From: Chaunax sp. Z400
Lineage: Eukaryota > Chordata > Actinopteri > Lophiiformes > Chaunacidae
Direction: 5' to 3'
NCBI GenBank assembly: GCA_037577475.1
Contig: CM075194.1
Coordinates: 6,251,992-6,315,991, forward strand
Length of the DNA stretch: 64,000 nucleotides
The first letter of the stretch is position 1; the number at the start of each line of letters is the position of its first letter. A program made the translations under genes and the position numbers. Below are positions 37,569-50,939 of this stretch, in pieces. A model generated the notes under the pieces. The model searched no databases, was not told where the DNA came from, and saw only the letters and a list, made by a program, of their open reading frames with translations.

Positions 37569-40500
37569 TATTTTTGGAAGCAGCCTTCACTGTTCTCTCA
37601 CAGGCTGCATCAGGGAATCTCCAATAAATGTTTTCATAGACTTAATTCTATCTTCCCTCTATTGAATAAATAATTATGTGCCCTATTTTACAATTCCTCG
37701 GGAGACTTCAAGTTGTTGTTGTAATTTAATTCCTATTTGCTCACATGCAATGAAGTCGTTTGCTAAAGATGCCTAATTTCGACGATGCAGATTAATTGAA
37801 GCAAGTATCTGACTATTTGGTTGTCCAATTGACAGAAATAAATAGCAATAAAGCTGCCTGAGTTCCAAAACTACAAAGATGTTCATTAGAAAACTCTGTG
37901 CAAGAGAGCAAATTAGCATATTTCCCAAAATGTCAAACTATCCCTATGAAATTGTCTGTATTCCACAGGGTTTAGAGACAGGATTTTTTTTTTTAAATAA
38001 ATGAAAGCCAACAAGAGCTTAAGAGGAATACTTAATAGAAAAAGACAAAATGCAAATATCTGTTACAGACCCAAGCAGCTACATCATTACCTGTATAGAT
38101 TGAAAAGCTAATTGTTTTGGGTATAAATGAATCCCTGTTCTTATTTCTCCTTTTTCCCTGTAACCCCAAGAGTGAGGGAACATTTTATATTTAAAACTGC
38201 GTATTGTATTTTTATTATAGGCTTTGCCACATGAAATGATCCTTTCAGTCTATTTTGACGTACCTTTTCAATATCAGTTTCACAGATACACCAACACTGT
38301 GTGTGTGCTTGTATTTTACCATTTCTTTTTTTTTTTCCCTGTCTGTGCTCCGTGGTCTGACATTGCTGTGATTTTAACAGTCATGTCAGGGAAATACCTG
38401 CGAGACATGCCGTTGATCTTTGGTTATAGAATGAATATGTAAAGATATTGGCTTAGTGCTCAAGAACAGCATTAAGCCCCCTTCCTTCAGCTCACAATGT
38501 CTCAATAACCTTCAAAGTATCCTCTCTCCATATCTGTCTCGTCTCTTTGGTCCATCCGCATGCTGCACACATCCACAGGGCCACGTGACAAGCTCTCTGA
38601 AATGTTGTACTCTAAATTCCCCTCTCTGTGTATTTGCAGTGGAGCTCCTCACCAGATTAAGTTTAATTCCAAAATGAGATATCCACCATTTTAAAACTGC
38701 TGTACCCTGCCATGGCAAAACGATTTCTTGCCTGGAGGCAAACCTCACTATGGATTATCACTGAATGTATGAGCAAAGTCAAGACCTTTGCTGGTGAAAA
38801 GAGTGTGTGTTGCTTATAGTCGCCGCCTGTTAACATTTATTCCACCTAATGAACATGGTAGGAATGAAGACCTTGCATTTTTCCATTATTCTCCAAATGG
38901 AATTGTTCTTCTTAGCATCAGGTTGAACTCCAGGGTTGCCCATTTTGTCCTCCGTGTCTTTGACAGCCATGGCCCCATTAGGAGGGAACATTTTAATTAA
39001 CAAGCCTGTATCACACACTCCAAATAGTCTGCTCACTATTTACTAGCTCATTTTATTTGCCTCAAATCTCTGTCAAGGTGATCAAACTGAGTCAATTCAT
39101 GCAGCTCTCACATTAAGATTGTTTACACTTGCGGATGTCACCACTTTGCATTATTTGAAAGGTCAAATTAATCACAGCAACAGGTAGAACAGCAAACTCA
39201 CCGTATCTCATCTGCAACACTTTTGTCAGACAATTATTCATGCAAGTAATTTTGTTTTGGCTCTTTTTCAGTGGGATTTAAAACCTTAAAAATAACATGC
39301 TTCGTCATCACATCATCACATACAACTGATTATAGTAAATGGCAGGAACAAATCTACGTCCCAGAACATATTTCCAAGGCGTCTGTAGAGGGACTCTAGG
39401 AATATACTGACACATGAAAACCAGAGAGACGTGATATCAGAAATAACATCAGTAGAATATATCATCAGTAAACTCAAAAGCACTTTGTTCACTTGACAGA
39501 TGCATTGAAATAACAAAGACCTCTTGGGGTTATAGAAATGATCCACTGTAGGGAGCAAAGGAGGAAATACTGAGACTTTATAAATGCACAAATTTCACAT
39601 AGGAATAAGGAATGGATGGGTCAAAATCATTTGACTGGTAAGCCATTGCGTTTTAATCTTTAGCCAAACCTTAAGCATAGAAAATGCTTTAGAATGCTTT
39701 TAGAGCGTTATGACAAAAGATGTGTGTTTTGGAGCAAAGGTTGTAATACACCTTCATAAAACAAAGAATTCAGAACTTTAAGAAAAGCTCCGAGCCTAAA
39801 AACGTGAAAAACTGTGCACGGTTTTACGGTGTCACACTTTTCAGTTGGTGTTCTTCATTATGCTAACATGACTCCATGTTTTCCTGACTCACGTCTCTCG
39901 CTTGGTTCTGAGCTCCTTCAAGTGAGGATGAGAGAGAGAAAGAGATGCAAGTAGAAGGAAAGATGTGAGGCGAGCGGGGAGAGACTTGTATTTCCTCATT
40001 CCATATTCCTCCAGAAGTCACCTCTCCCCTCTTTTCTCTCCCTTGCTCCTCACACCTTGTGCCCTCATCTCCTTGTCTCCTCATCTCCCCTTCTCATCTG
40101 GGTGTATTTGAGGGATCGTAATATCCTCCATGATTGCGGAGTAGAAATGATTTCTAGGTCGCAGAAAGAGAGAGAGGACGCCAAGGAGCACAAGTTAGCA
40201 TAATGAAAAGTGTCATTAGCAGGCATTGTCATGTATCCTAATGGCCATTTGGGGGCAGATATTTTAATCATGACTGAATGAATATATGAATAAATATCAT
40301 TTTGGGGAGTTTCTTCTCGGATGCCTTATATTCAAATTCAATGGTGGATTCAAAATTCAAAATTCATTCAGTGGATTCTAATTCAAAAGACTTTCCCTCT
40401 AGAATATCAGCACGAAATGACTAACAAAGGTCTGATAATGGCTTGTATTTATATTAGTATTTTTAATCATGTCTCATGCTGAAAATTACTCTGTAAAAAT

Positions 40501-40601
40501 AACAAATAGTCTCATTTCAAAATGAAAATGTCTCCCTGCAGGGCCTGTTACTGTTTCACCTCAGTGATTACAGTCTTTCTCTGTTTCGCTCTCTCTTGCA
40601 G

Positions 40602-40652
40602 AGGCGCCTCCCACTGGGATGTCCAAGAATGGATACTTCTTTCAAGAAATGG
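40602..40652 (+). CDS. slc4a11: slc4a11 exon 2 (codons 13-29 plus 1 nt; alternative start M19)
   Basis: Encodes EAPPTGMSKNGYFFQEM, the counterpart of human ENSPT-MSQNGYFEDS. The Glu codon is split across intron 1 (g|ag), exactly as expected for the human isoform. The internal Met (M19) corresponds to the initiator of the shorter human isoform, so this exon can serve both as an internal exon and as a start-bearing exon. The acceptor follows a strong pyrimidine tract (tctttctctgtttcgctctctcttgcag) and the donor is g|gtgagt at 40653. This is the cytoplasmic extreme N-terminus, expected to be disordered. No catalytic or transport residues lie here. Confidence 0.88.
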
Positions 40653-41299
40653 GTGAGTCTGAGCCACCTAAAGGACAAATTCATGCTCTGTACATTATAT
40701 TTTCAACATTATCCAGTCTTCCAAAACATAACGACTAATAATAAGTGTGATTGTCTCATCAAAAAAGGGAATAGAGGTAGTTGTTTTTTTTCAGTGCTGC
40801 CAATAATGTGCTTTGTTCAATATTAAGGCTGTGAATTAAAGATTGCAGCTGTAGGTCAGACGCATAAAATTCTCCGAGCTCTGACACTCCACTGCATTTG
40901 GATATAAATAATGAACTTTTCACCAGCTGTTATGATAACTGCAGTTTCATTACCTTCAAGCCAAGGAGAGGCACCCAATTAGTATGTGCAGCACAAGCAG
41001 TCGGGACAGAATATGCTTGCATTGGGTCTCCCTGTCTCCCCCAGCCAATTATTCCCCCTCCTGCAACACACCGACCCACTCAGCAGATTCACAGAAGGTC
41101 CCCTGCTGCAGATGAACTTAACCGTCTTTATTAGGCAACCTTTTATCAGGATATAAATGCAATTAGATTGTTGTTTTCAGGTAAGCATTACCCGCCATTG
41201 TCACGCCAGAGGTTCTCTAGTAAAGGTTGGTCCAGAGGTCGAGTCCTCTTTAAATGGACTTGGCGACCAAATGCTGTGAGCCGGCTGACATGAGAAATG

Positions 41300-41327
41300 T
41301 TTGTTGTTGTTGTTGTTGTTGTTGTTG
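41300..41327. repeat. (TTG)n microsatellite
   Basis: About nine uninterrupted TTG units, seen directly. Confidence 0.95.
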
Positions 41328-42189
41328 AACCATCTTCTGGTTCTGTTGTGCCTTCTTATGTTCTTCATTAGTCACATGTTACCTAAACATGTCTACTATT
41401 AATGCACTCATTTATTGTACTTGTCAGGCAGCTATATATGTAAATATGTATATATACGGCTGCACATTTTCAGTAAATCGTACAGATACAGACAAAACAA
41501 ACAAAACTAGACAGCACTCAGAGTGCAAAAACCAAGGCAGCACAGTTTCCCCTTTATGTCATTGCTCCTTAAAGCATTAGTCCTGTGTTCATGTTGCACG
41601 TCGCATGCAATGTTCAGATAAGAATTTTTAAAAATCCTGAATCCGCCCCTTTATCCAGATCCACTCCAAAATGTAATGGGTTCTTCACCGATCTCCTTGA
41701 TTGGTGGACAAATGAAAAGGCTATTGCTTTTATAGATGAATTTGTAGATTTTAGGACTTAATGGACTGATGGCATGGCAGACATTTTGAACTATCACAGC
41801 AGGAAAAACAAGTGAACAGTACCAGTGGCAGTGATCCAGAACACACAATAGCAGGACCTGTTCTAAGTGGAATGCAGACATCATGAATACATGCGTGAGT
41901 TTCTTGCTATGACATGTCAAAATGCCTGTCGTGGAACCAGTCCATTCAGGAAGTCCCCTGAGGAAATGATTTGTCAGAGGTGATAAGCCGTGCAGACCCG
42001 GATGTGTCATATCTTAACAACAGCCACCCACACTCAATATGGTTAATCTGCATATTATTTTCTTCGCAAATCAAGTAATTGTTCCTAAATGTTCTTCATA
42101 CATCATCATCTTTAATTTCTTTTGTCTACCCCAAACACCCAAAGATAAGATTATTTATTTCACTATCAGATAATACAATAAATGAGGCA

Positions 42190-42375
42190 GTTTCTATAAT
42201 TGAAAAGCTGAAACTAGGAAAAGTTTGCAATATTTTTTTTGCAGAAAATGACAAACAATTGATAATCATTCCATTTTGTTGTCAGTTGACTGATTTTTTG
42301 CACTGTTGATGAGACAAAACAAGAAGTCACATTGGGTCTTCTTTGCATTTTATTGATAGATTAATTCGAACAGTA
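42190..42375. mobile_element. Composite hAT-type MITE remnant
   Basis: Two recognisable pieces of the AGGGCTGCAAC family lie side by side. The first is gaaaagctgaaactaggaaaag with acaattgataatcattccattttgttgtcag, like the right half (aagaagctggaaccagag…gattatcaaaatagttg). The second is gacaaaacaagaagtcacattgggtc with ttttattgatagattaattcg, like the inverted left half. They look like remains of two copies, or one rearranged copy, in a tail-to-tail arrangement. Confidence 0.55.
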
Positions 42376-43492
42376 ATGACAGATGAATCTGTGTGAAAAT
42401 CCAGGTTTGTTGCACCCTTATATAACACAATGACAGCAGTTGTGTCTCCTTCAAGTTTTTCTTAGAAAACAAGGCATAAAATTTTAAAACATCTTTAATG
42501 ATGCAAGCATCATCTAGTGTGACTGTTTGTTTGTGTATGTCACAGCTCCAAACACATCTCAAAGGCTGCTACAGAACACTGCATACCAGTGGATCAAACA
42601 ATCAATCATTCAGAGTTTCCATATTAAACATCCCTGCTCCTTCTACATGTTGCATGTTTTACAGTTACTGAGCTTCACAGGCAGCTCATCTGAATTCAAA
42701 TGTTAAAAGATTGATTAGATTTTATATTCAAAAAATGTTGTGAAAATAATCCAGATTGGGATTTTAAATAAAATCATCTTTAATTTTGAATGATGAATTA
42801 TATATTTGGAGTTAAACATAAAAAAAATCAATGAATGACCATATAGGAAAGTAATAAACTTTTCCTACAATTGATATCATTGCATTTTAGTAGTAGATCT
42901 GTGGATTTGTTCCTGCTGCTCTGCAGTCGCCGTTTTCTCCCAAGGTGATTTGAAAGTCAAAGCCCATCCGGTGCGTCTGAGGCACAGAGGGATGCAGGCA
43001 AGGCGACGACACAGCAAGGTTCAAAGAATGTCAAGTGCATCAAGGGATGATCTTGATGCAAGACAAACTGAATCAACTGAAATTGGGCCCCCCCTCACAG
43101 ATAAGGTCAGCAGATTAAGAGCACGAGGATGTGGTATTGTTCTCGTCGCATCAAGCCGATCGCTGGATGATGTTTTGTAACCAACGAGTGACTGTAGGAT
43201 TGGATTCAAGGGGCTGCTGTGTCAGGAAGAGAGAAGGGGATGAGTCATACAAACAAGCTCCAGGCTGTAGCCCTGTGATGCTTTCTACCATACAAAATCC
43301 CTTCCATTGCATCCCAGAAAAACATATCTTGTCTTCAACCTCTAAACCTTCTGATTTTTGACATTTTCTCTTTGACATTTAATATTTTAGGTTTTCAGAT
43401 GTAGAGGTCTTCTGCTTACAGCTATTTGTGCTAATTAAATGTCTCCCAGGTAAATCATGATAAATAATAAAGATAATAGGTATTGCGAAAGT

Positions 43493-43696
43493 GTGTATAT
43501 ATATATAGATATATATATATAGATATATATATAGATATATCTATATATATATATAGATATAGATATATATATAGATATATATACATATATATATAGATAT
43601 ATATATAGATATATATATAGATATATATAGATATATATATAGATATATATATAGATATATACAGATATATATATATAGATAGATAGATATATATAA
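43493..43696. repeat. (ATATAG)-type AT-rich satellite
   Basis: About 200 bp built of atatag, atatatag and atagatag units with few other bases. It produces long Tyr/Ile frames on the minus strand that are not genes. Its extreme AT content and self-complementarity make length variation and assembly error likely. Confidence 0.95.
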
Positions 43697-44528
43697 CATT
43701 TTCCACCCCAAAATAATTGAATGTTGGCCTTTACCTGACATATTTTGATCTCTCTATATATGCTTTTATTAGTTTATGTCACTGGTGATCCAAATGTCAC
43801 CTGTTGTCAGATAGAACCGAAAAAATTTCACAAATAAAATGAGATATGTCATATGTGGAGATATCATAGTTTTCTAAGTAAACTGAACATCTTATGGTTT
43901 TGAGCTGTTGGCTAGACAAACACATTTTTAATATGCCACCTGAAGATTTGGTAAGGGATGGGCAGTTTTGCTATTTGCTCACATTGAATAGACCAAATAA
44001 TAATAATAAGTATGTTGTGGATTAACAAACTTATGATAAAGCCATAATTGATCTATGACCTATAATTAAAACTTATTTTTACCTAAAACTGCAGGTACCC
44101 AGTTGTATTCTGTGAAATGATGTGAAAATGAAAGCTATATTTGAGTGTGTATATTTGACAAATAACCCTCCTTTTTGACACCCTTCAAGTGACACTGAAA
44201 CAATATTTCTATGAGTGTAATGCTAAGCATCAGATTTGTTATGAGGTCAGGATGGTTCAGCATGAATAGTGCCTTTTTAAAGCACTATTTTGATAGGATT
44301 CATTTAGGTAATTACTCTTTCTGCTTGTCATGTAGTCATTGGGTTTAAAAATACAATTAAAATACTATGGAAATAAAAAATGTACTGGAGTCAAACTTTT
44401 TAACAACTACATCTGCATCTTAGAGCATCTCGTAAGACTTGGGCTGAAGATGATAATCATGTGATTTTGCTGCCTTGCCTGGTAGCAGCTGAGGTCCAGG
44501 AGGTGACCCTGTGTTGTTGTGTCCCCAG

Positions 44529-44642
44529 AGCAGCGGGAGGTGGAGCAGGAGGAGGCCGAGGGCCGAGAGGAGGGACAGGACTCACAAATCGCCTGCGGAG
44601 ATGACATCCACCTCTACGACAACCAAATCAGCCCTGGGCTAG
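44529..44642 (+). CDS. slc4a11: slc4a11 exon 3 (codons 30-67 plus 1 nt; acidic linker)
   Basis: Opens with the second part of a split Glu codon and encodes EQREVEQEEAEGREEG, then SQIACGDDIHLYDNQISPGL. Acceptor gtccccag ends at 44528; donor g|gtcagt is at 44643. Both ends are phase 1, so the exon fits the frame of exons 2 and 4 exactly. Its position matches the poorly conserved human stretch between MSQNGYF and SGCVLL (which has AREEILGDEAFDT and FFVNVNLEM), but only a loose acidic resemblance remains and it appears shorter. Six of the first twelve residues are Glu. Probably a disordered acidic linker in the cytoplasmic domain. The exon could be skipped without a frameshift (114 nt). Less certain than exons 4-7 because it rests on splice sites, phase and position rather than on sequence similarity. 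Confidence 0.75.
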   Translation, partial: SSGRWSRRRPRAERRDRTHKSPAEMTSTSTTTKSALG

Positions 44643-47338
44643 GTCAGTATACAGAGAGGGAGAGAGTTTGGAGTGAGAGAGGGAGTCAAGGAAGCAGGTC
44701 CTTCAGGGCAAGAGTGTGTGGTGGGGATAAAGAGGGAAGAAAAACAACGAGATATTGAGGAAGACAGACATAGAGACTTATTTAAATGAAATGTAAAGGC
44801 CATGATGCGGACGCATTTCGGGTGTGACTCCATTTTGATGTGTGCAAATTATTAATTATTAATATGAATTATTCATAGTAATGGGTGTAACATGAATCAT
44901 CAGAGTCGGTGTCATCTCCCATTCCCTTTAATATCCAGGGGTGCCTGCACTTGGCACATTGCCATTTAAACAGCAGCATTCTTCTTTGCCAAGGGACAGG
45001 TTTCTGGTGCAAGGCCAGAGGACCATCTGCCTCTGCAGTCTCCCAATCCTCTGTCCCATCGACAGCTTCATTATGTTTCCATATGAGCAAATGCACCAAT
45101 ATTTAAGTGAGGAGCAGGAAGGCTTCTGTGAGACAGAGACAGGAAGGAGAAATAAAGACGTGATAAAGGGAACAAAAAGGAAAATGATAGCAAGTGGAGA
45201 GGAGAGAGGAAAAGCAAGAATTTAGGAAAATGTGTATGCTTAAAAAAAATGCTCAAATCCCTTGGATTTGTTCAAGGGTATAGTATTACTCTAATGATGA
45301 TGATAATAATGCTAATAATAATTAGTTTAACAACCAACTAGTACTTTGTATTTCTTGTGGGAACGTGTGACAGCTTGCCCAGATATATACGGATATAAAA
45401 GGCAAAAATTGGGTTGCTGCCCTTCTTACGCTGCCTCTCTCAGCCAATCATTTCTCCTGCTGTTCAACTGTTTGATCAACATCACTATTTTGTTGCTCCT
45501 TTCACTTCAGCCCTTTTTTTTTTGTAGTTGTTTTAAATCATAGAATGAGGCACATTCTTCAAAGGCAGCGTGTGTCTCTCCAAGGCATCATTCAAGAAGA
45601 AAGCAAAACAAAAAACAAAATGCTCAGAAAATCCTCAAATAACATTTGTGGAATTTAGTGTGGTCTGTAGTCTGGTGGGATCTGAGTCCATCCAAAGCCT
45701 GATGGCAGGTGTTGATTTGACAGACAGCTCCTCAGCTGCAGGTGCAGATGATTTTGACCCCACCGCCAGAAACCCCACAAGTCAACAGGTTACCGTTGCC
45801 ATGGTAACAGTCACAGGTGCACCACAGGGAGAGAGGGAAAGTGAGAGAGAGAGAGAGAGATGTGACAGGTGACCATGTCACTTGGGCTGATTCTCCATAC
45901 ATAGTAACACTTAAGGCATCTGACAAAAGAGCTGGAGCGGTGCAAGCTGGGAACAAGTTTGAGGAAGAACACAACAGCAAAAACTCTCTCAAGTTGGACA
46001 GGTGAATGTCGGGTCTTAAAAAAAAGAGCGTAAAATACTAGGGAGGCATAGTGAAAGCTGTCATAGCAGAACAGGTTACACTGTCAATGTTTGTTATCAT
46101 TCATTTCTAGGACAAGAAGATGGCACATTCCCACCCTTCTTTTTGGATCATACCACGTCTCTTTCTATTTTTATATAGGTGAGACAGAGGGGTAATGTTT
46201 GGACCCTTATAATAATAATTATATAAAATAATATTGTAATAATCACATAATTATATAATTATAATTATAAGATGAAAAATATTGGATTTTAAAGTGGTAA
46301 CCTTGACCTGTCCAGGTTTAAGGAGTGTATAGATTTTGAGAATGTGTTTTAGATAGTTCCATGTGTTTGGTGTACAAAAAAATAAAGATGTGTTTTGAGA
46401 CTAAACCCATTGGACTTGAACCATAAGACAGCTAGTAGAGCTAGTTTGGTACAGACCTGAGGTCTGGTTCAGAGACGCATCGGCTAGTAAATGTCCAATT
46501 GGAGATTCATGGATGAAAAGGTGCAGATGTTTATCATCATGCCTCTGTGCCAGAGAGTGTCACCAACATAATTATACTCCTATTCCCTTTGATATATCGT
46601 AACAATTGTGGAACTGCAAATAATGTTTTACTAGATCACAAAATATACACTTTTCTAGCTTCTACTTCTGGTTGAATCAAATCATTACAGTAACCACTCC
46701 TAATTCAGTTTTCATTGTCACTGAAGTTCAGTGAGTGTCATTGAGTTCAGGCTAACATTAGATGCTACAATGCGCTAATATATTTAATTTTAATTAAATC
46801 AATAAGCTCAGGCTGTTTCCAGATTCTAGTGCATTATTCATTGACAGTGCAGCAAAATGTTAATTAGTATGGTTTGTTTTTTTTGTTTTCATCCCAGCCC
46901 TTTCCCCTGGTCTAATTGTCATGTGCATCAGATCCCAGTGTCAGTAGCTGTTTGCATCCCTATTTCTGCTTTTAATTTATGTCATTAATTATTACATTAT
47001 TTTATTATTCCACATCAGCAGGCCGCTGTGGTGGAATATGTTCTCCATGTCAAATCGATGTAAGACTCTGAACAGGACTTTTAATCAAATCCTGTCTGGC
47101 AACATAAGCAGTGGTTTGGAAAAGCAAATAGCTTAGTGATTGCATCAGACTCTGAGACAGCAGATCCTACCTAAATTTAATTACTAAAGCATCTGTCTGT
47201 TATAATTAATTAATTTCTCTCCTTATATTTAACAGTGGCTTCTGTCATGAGAAAATGTAAGCAAGCTTGGATGCCTTTATACTTCTGGTCTATAATCAGT
47301 GCTTAATTTGTTGATCATGAGGTCCTAGAACACACACA

Positions 47339-47357
47339 GAGAGAGAGAGAGAGAGAG
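47339..47357. repeat. (GA)n microsatellite
   Basis: About nine GA units following a short CA run. Seen directly. Confidence 0.9.
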
Positions 47358-48769
47358 CTGTTTCAGGGGAAGAGAAAGTCACCGAAGGTAACAAAAATCA
47401 GCACATTGGACAAGGTGCTAGCTGAAAACTGTCATAACAAACAAGGCATTATTTATTTACATTTATTAGTCAAAGCGTCACAATAATCACTGCAGGGGAA
47501 GGTGCAGTTTGAAGCTCATTCTCTTTAACCGTTTCCTTTCAGTCTGTGGATTCTTATATTTGGGGAAATGGAATAAGGTGCAAATGCTCTGAAGTATTTA
47601 CAGCCAAAATAAGCAAGCAAACTAAAGCCCAGCTCAGTCCAATGATTCACGATGAAGCTAAACTGTTTAAGAACATTGCAGGGCTGCAGTTTGTAGCTGT
47701 GTTAACTGGCCTGTCTCAGCTTGATTCAAGATGGCTGATGGCATCACCTACAACTCAGCTCAGATGTCAGATTTTTACATAGAAATATTTGGGGGAGTGA
47801 CTAGCAAACTTCTTGAGCCCCCTTAAGCAGAGCCTATACAGGTGGATGCTGGGGGTGGGGATCGGGCTGAAAGTGCAGGCAGCAATATGGATACAGGTCA
47901 TCAGATGCATTGACAGGTAGAGGGAGAGATGGGGAAATCTCAGCAGCTTAAATTAGACCGTCAAACTCGGAGGGTGTGTTTGGTGATGATTGATGAGAAT
48001 GAGGCATGTCATGTCTAGAGCAGGGCAGCTGGAGTGCTTGAACTAGTTTGCAGGTGTTTGTATGCTAACATAGCAAACTACGTTGGTGACAGAAGAACTA
48101 TTACCTTGTCTAGTTAGTCATTGTGTGAACTTTTACTTGTTATTGATGGATTACTCTCTTCCACCATGTAGCAGAAAGCTTGTGTGAGGGCTGAAGAGTC
48201 AGTAAAACGTTCTGTTCAGAATTGGCAGATATTTAAATGAAGTGTTTGCGGATTAGCAGTTGAGGAGCCCACTAAACATGCTTTCAGCTGGTAATATACG
48301 GATGTTGTTTGTTGTGTTTGGTATTGTTTTGACATTATGCTATCAATTCTTGAGAAAAGTGTGTCAGAAGCTGTCAAATGCTCTACATAAATAGAATTGA
48401 TTTCATGATTATATTTCTTCCACTGCTGGACTCAGTTTCATTTCAGTTCAATCAGTTTGGCTCATTATTGGAAAGTGGGAAAGTCATAAGGAAGTGCAGG
48501 CAATTCTCATGCCGGAAACTTGAGGATTTAGTCTTTGACCAAGGTCATTACTTCAGCCTGACAACCCTATGTAGTCTTTATTTCATGGACATGCTGTATA
48601 CTGAGTTAGAGAAAAAAATAAAGGCAAAAAATCACCTTAGTTAAAATTTTATAGCATTTTATTTCGTATTTCATTTGCTATTGAAGGACTTAATACTTTT
48701 TATGTTTTTGAATCTAGACTAAATGAAATAGCGAGTCTTCAGCCTTGCATTGTTGCCTTTGTAGCTGGG

Positions 48770-49860
48770 CATTACTGCCTGTTGCACCTCATCCGGTGCC
48801 CATGGGTCAGTTTCAGCTTCATCAACCAGGAACCACCAATCAAATGTTTTCCTCCTTTAATCCTGGTACATCTCCGAGTGGCAGAGCAATGACAAGGATG
48901 CCTCCCTGCCACCCCCTGCAGTTGGCGTCTGGGTTAGTTATTTTTTCTCTTCTTCTTTTAGCCATAGCCAAAAGATGCCCTTCTACGCCTCCTCTGCCAG
49001 ATCTTTCAATGCCCTCTTCAGTATCCTTCCTGTCACCCCTGCATCCCTCAGCAGACGTATGGTTGTCAGCCCCACAAAGCCTCTGCATCCCACTTCCACT
49101 GGGTAGATGGTGGTCCTCCAGCTGGACACTCTACACTCAGCAGTCAGATCTCAGTCCTAGGCCTTGTTTTGTTCAAAGGCTACCTCAATCACTTCCTCCC
49201 ATGGTACAATGAGCTTGATTGGGAGAACAGCTTGGGCCTTAGTGGACCACATCCCAATGTCAGGGCGGAGGGCCATGGTGGTACTCTCATTAGAGAACTG
49301 GAGCTGCCTGTGGAGAACAACTTTCATATTCCACTCTTGGTTGGAGGAAAGAAGACTGGGTGGGTGGAAAGACTGGGAGGAAACCTCTTTCTCCACGCGC
49401 CCTGACAGAGTAGTTGTGGGGATCTACTGGTGTTACACGAATCCTGCTTTGCTGCCTGTGAACCCACTGCAATGCAACCAGTTTTTTTAGGACCTGATGG
49501 TGTCACTATCTGTAACAGCCCTGCACGAGTGCAGTCTTGCAGCCTGTTAGTATGTGCTGGAGGCTTACAGTGGGAGCATCGCAGAGTGAGCTGCACTCCT
49601 CATTCCTGACCTACTGGTGGAGGTTTCGAGGCCAGGGAATTGTGTCATAGGTCGACCTGATTAGGAGGCTGAGTCTCACCTATGGGATCTCCACAAGTCT
49701 GACCTGCTCAACAAATCTTTTCCAAGTTGACAGGTTTCTTTGTCACCCCTGTGACACAACCTTGAACTTGTAGTGCTCCTCCTCCATCCTTGTCACTTCT
49801 GCTACCACCATCTCCTCTCTGTCCGGTTGGACTTAGACCAAAAATGTGCCACATAAGTGG
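48770..49860 (-). mobile_element. Decayed retroelement C-terminal ORF (zinc-knuckle and C-terminal domain)
   Basis: On the minus strand, with several stops and frameshifts, a chain of motifs is readable in order: EEHYKFKVVSQG (about 49780), RLSLLIRSTYDT (about 49660), LQHILTGCKTALVQG (about 49560), HHQVLKKLV, NTSRSP, then ALRPDIGMW and VPWEEVIEVAFE (about 49210-49290), YPVEVGCRGFVG (about 49090) and RALKDLAEEA (about 49000). This is the C-terminal part of a retroelement-derived ORF family common in fish and other metazoans: a C..C..HIL..C zinc-knuckle, GRYRWRHDQVL and LRPDIV-VPWEE blocks. Here GRYRWRHDQ has become GCYR**HHQ, so the copy is dead. No reverse-transcriptase core is included. It is antisense to slc4a11. 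I know the family by its motifs but cannot name the clade with confidence. Confidence 0.75.
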
Positions 49861-50939
49861 TCATATTGGCAGCTATTTAGCCTTTTTTTTATTGCATTTA
49901 ATACTTGCAATTCTTTATTGCAAGTATTGAATGAAATTGAAAGCTCTCATAGGCATTGGCCTGATTTGTCTTAATGATTATGATTAAAAGTTTGTAGTCA
50001 GACATTTAAGAGTCAACTGAAAGTAGTTTAAATTAATGCATCAGTTTTAAGGTGTGAGTTGAACTTCTTAAGGAATGTTACAGAATGTGAAATGTTTTTG
50101 TAGTATGTTGCACTGGTTAATAGGGCTTCATCAGTTTGAGATTTTTATTCATTTCTGGTACCAATTCTGGTACCTCACCTTAGGGTATCAGGTATCTTTT
50201 TTTCAATAAAAGTAAATGTGCATTTTTACCGAACATTTACAGTACAACTAGACATTTAACAATCTACATAGAATTTTCTCTATCAATGAGATATCAGATT
50301 TATATTTCTTTATTTAACTTGTCTTTTTATCCAAAGCAATGTATAAAACCTGGAAATAAAACATTTTACATATAACGTTAAAAATGATGTTGACTGGATT
50401 CACTTCAAGGTCAGATGATGATCTGATTGTTGTATCCACAATGTTTTATACTGATTTCAACAAATTGAGAAAAAAAACCTAGGAGATTGATGGTAAATGT
50501 ATTCAGAATATTGTAAAAGTGAAAAAGTATGAACCTTTGATATTTTGAAAAACATGTACTGTTTCAAACACTGCACAGCTCCGTCCCAAGGACACTTGCT
50601 CCTGTATGGATAGGAGATCTCTCCTATAACTGTAATTCAGCCATTTTTTTGTCATAACCCTGCAATCTTTAATGACTGAAATAATACAATATTCCATTCT
50701 GAGATTACATAACACTTGTGGCAGACTGAATATAATTAACAGTTGTAGTGGCACATTGTCAAGAAACTAAGTCAGGAAACAATCCTGTGTCACATTTTTT
50801 AACACGTCCTCCCCCTAATCCCTAAACCCCGAAATTCTCCTGGATCACTTTAAGCCACACGGTATATTGAGACATACAGAGGTCATTAGAAGAGGGTGAT
50901 CATTGGGGGAAGAGGTAATCTTGAATGAATATATGAATA

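Larger units (their letters stand above)
40653..44528 (+). other. Intron 2 of slc4a11 (3.9 kb)
   Basis: Lies between donor gtgagt and acceptor ttgttgtgtccccag. It contains a (TTG)n run, a composite hAT-type MITE at 42.2-42.37 kb and the ATATAG satellite at 43.5-43.7 kb. I see no further exon, although a small exon carrying the human 'YYKCDTDDTFE' stretch could not be excluded by eye. Confidence 0.75.

Noticed and set aside
43455..43741. Two Tyr/Ile-rich minus-strand frames
   Set aside because: Products of the ATATAG satellite.
44643..44758. Extension of the exon 3 frame to 44755
   Set aside because: The sequence past the gtcagt donor becomes purine-rich intronic DNA; exon 4 matches the phase at 44642.
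48745..49490. Three + strand frames of 78-155 codons
   Set aside because: Shadows of the minus-strand retroelement remnant, whose motifs are readable on the other strand.
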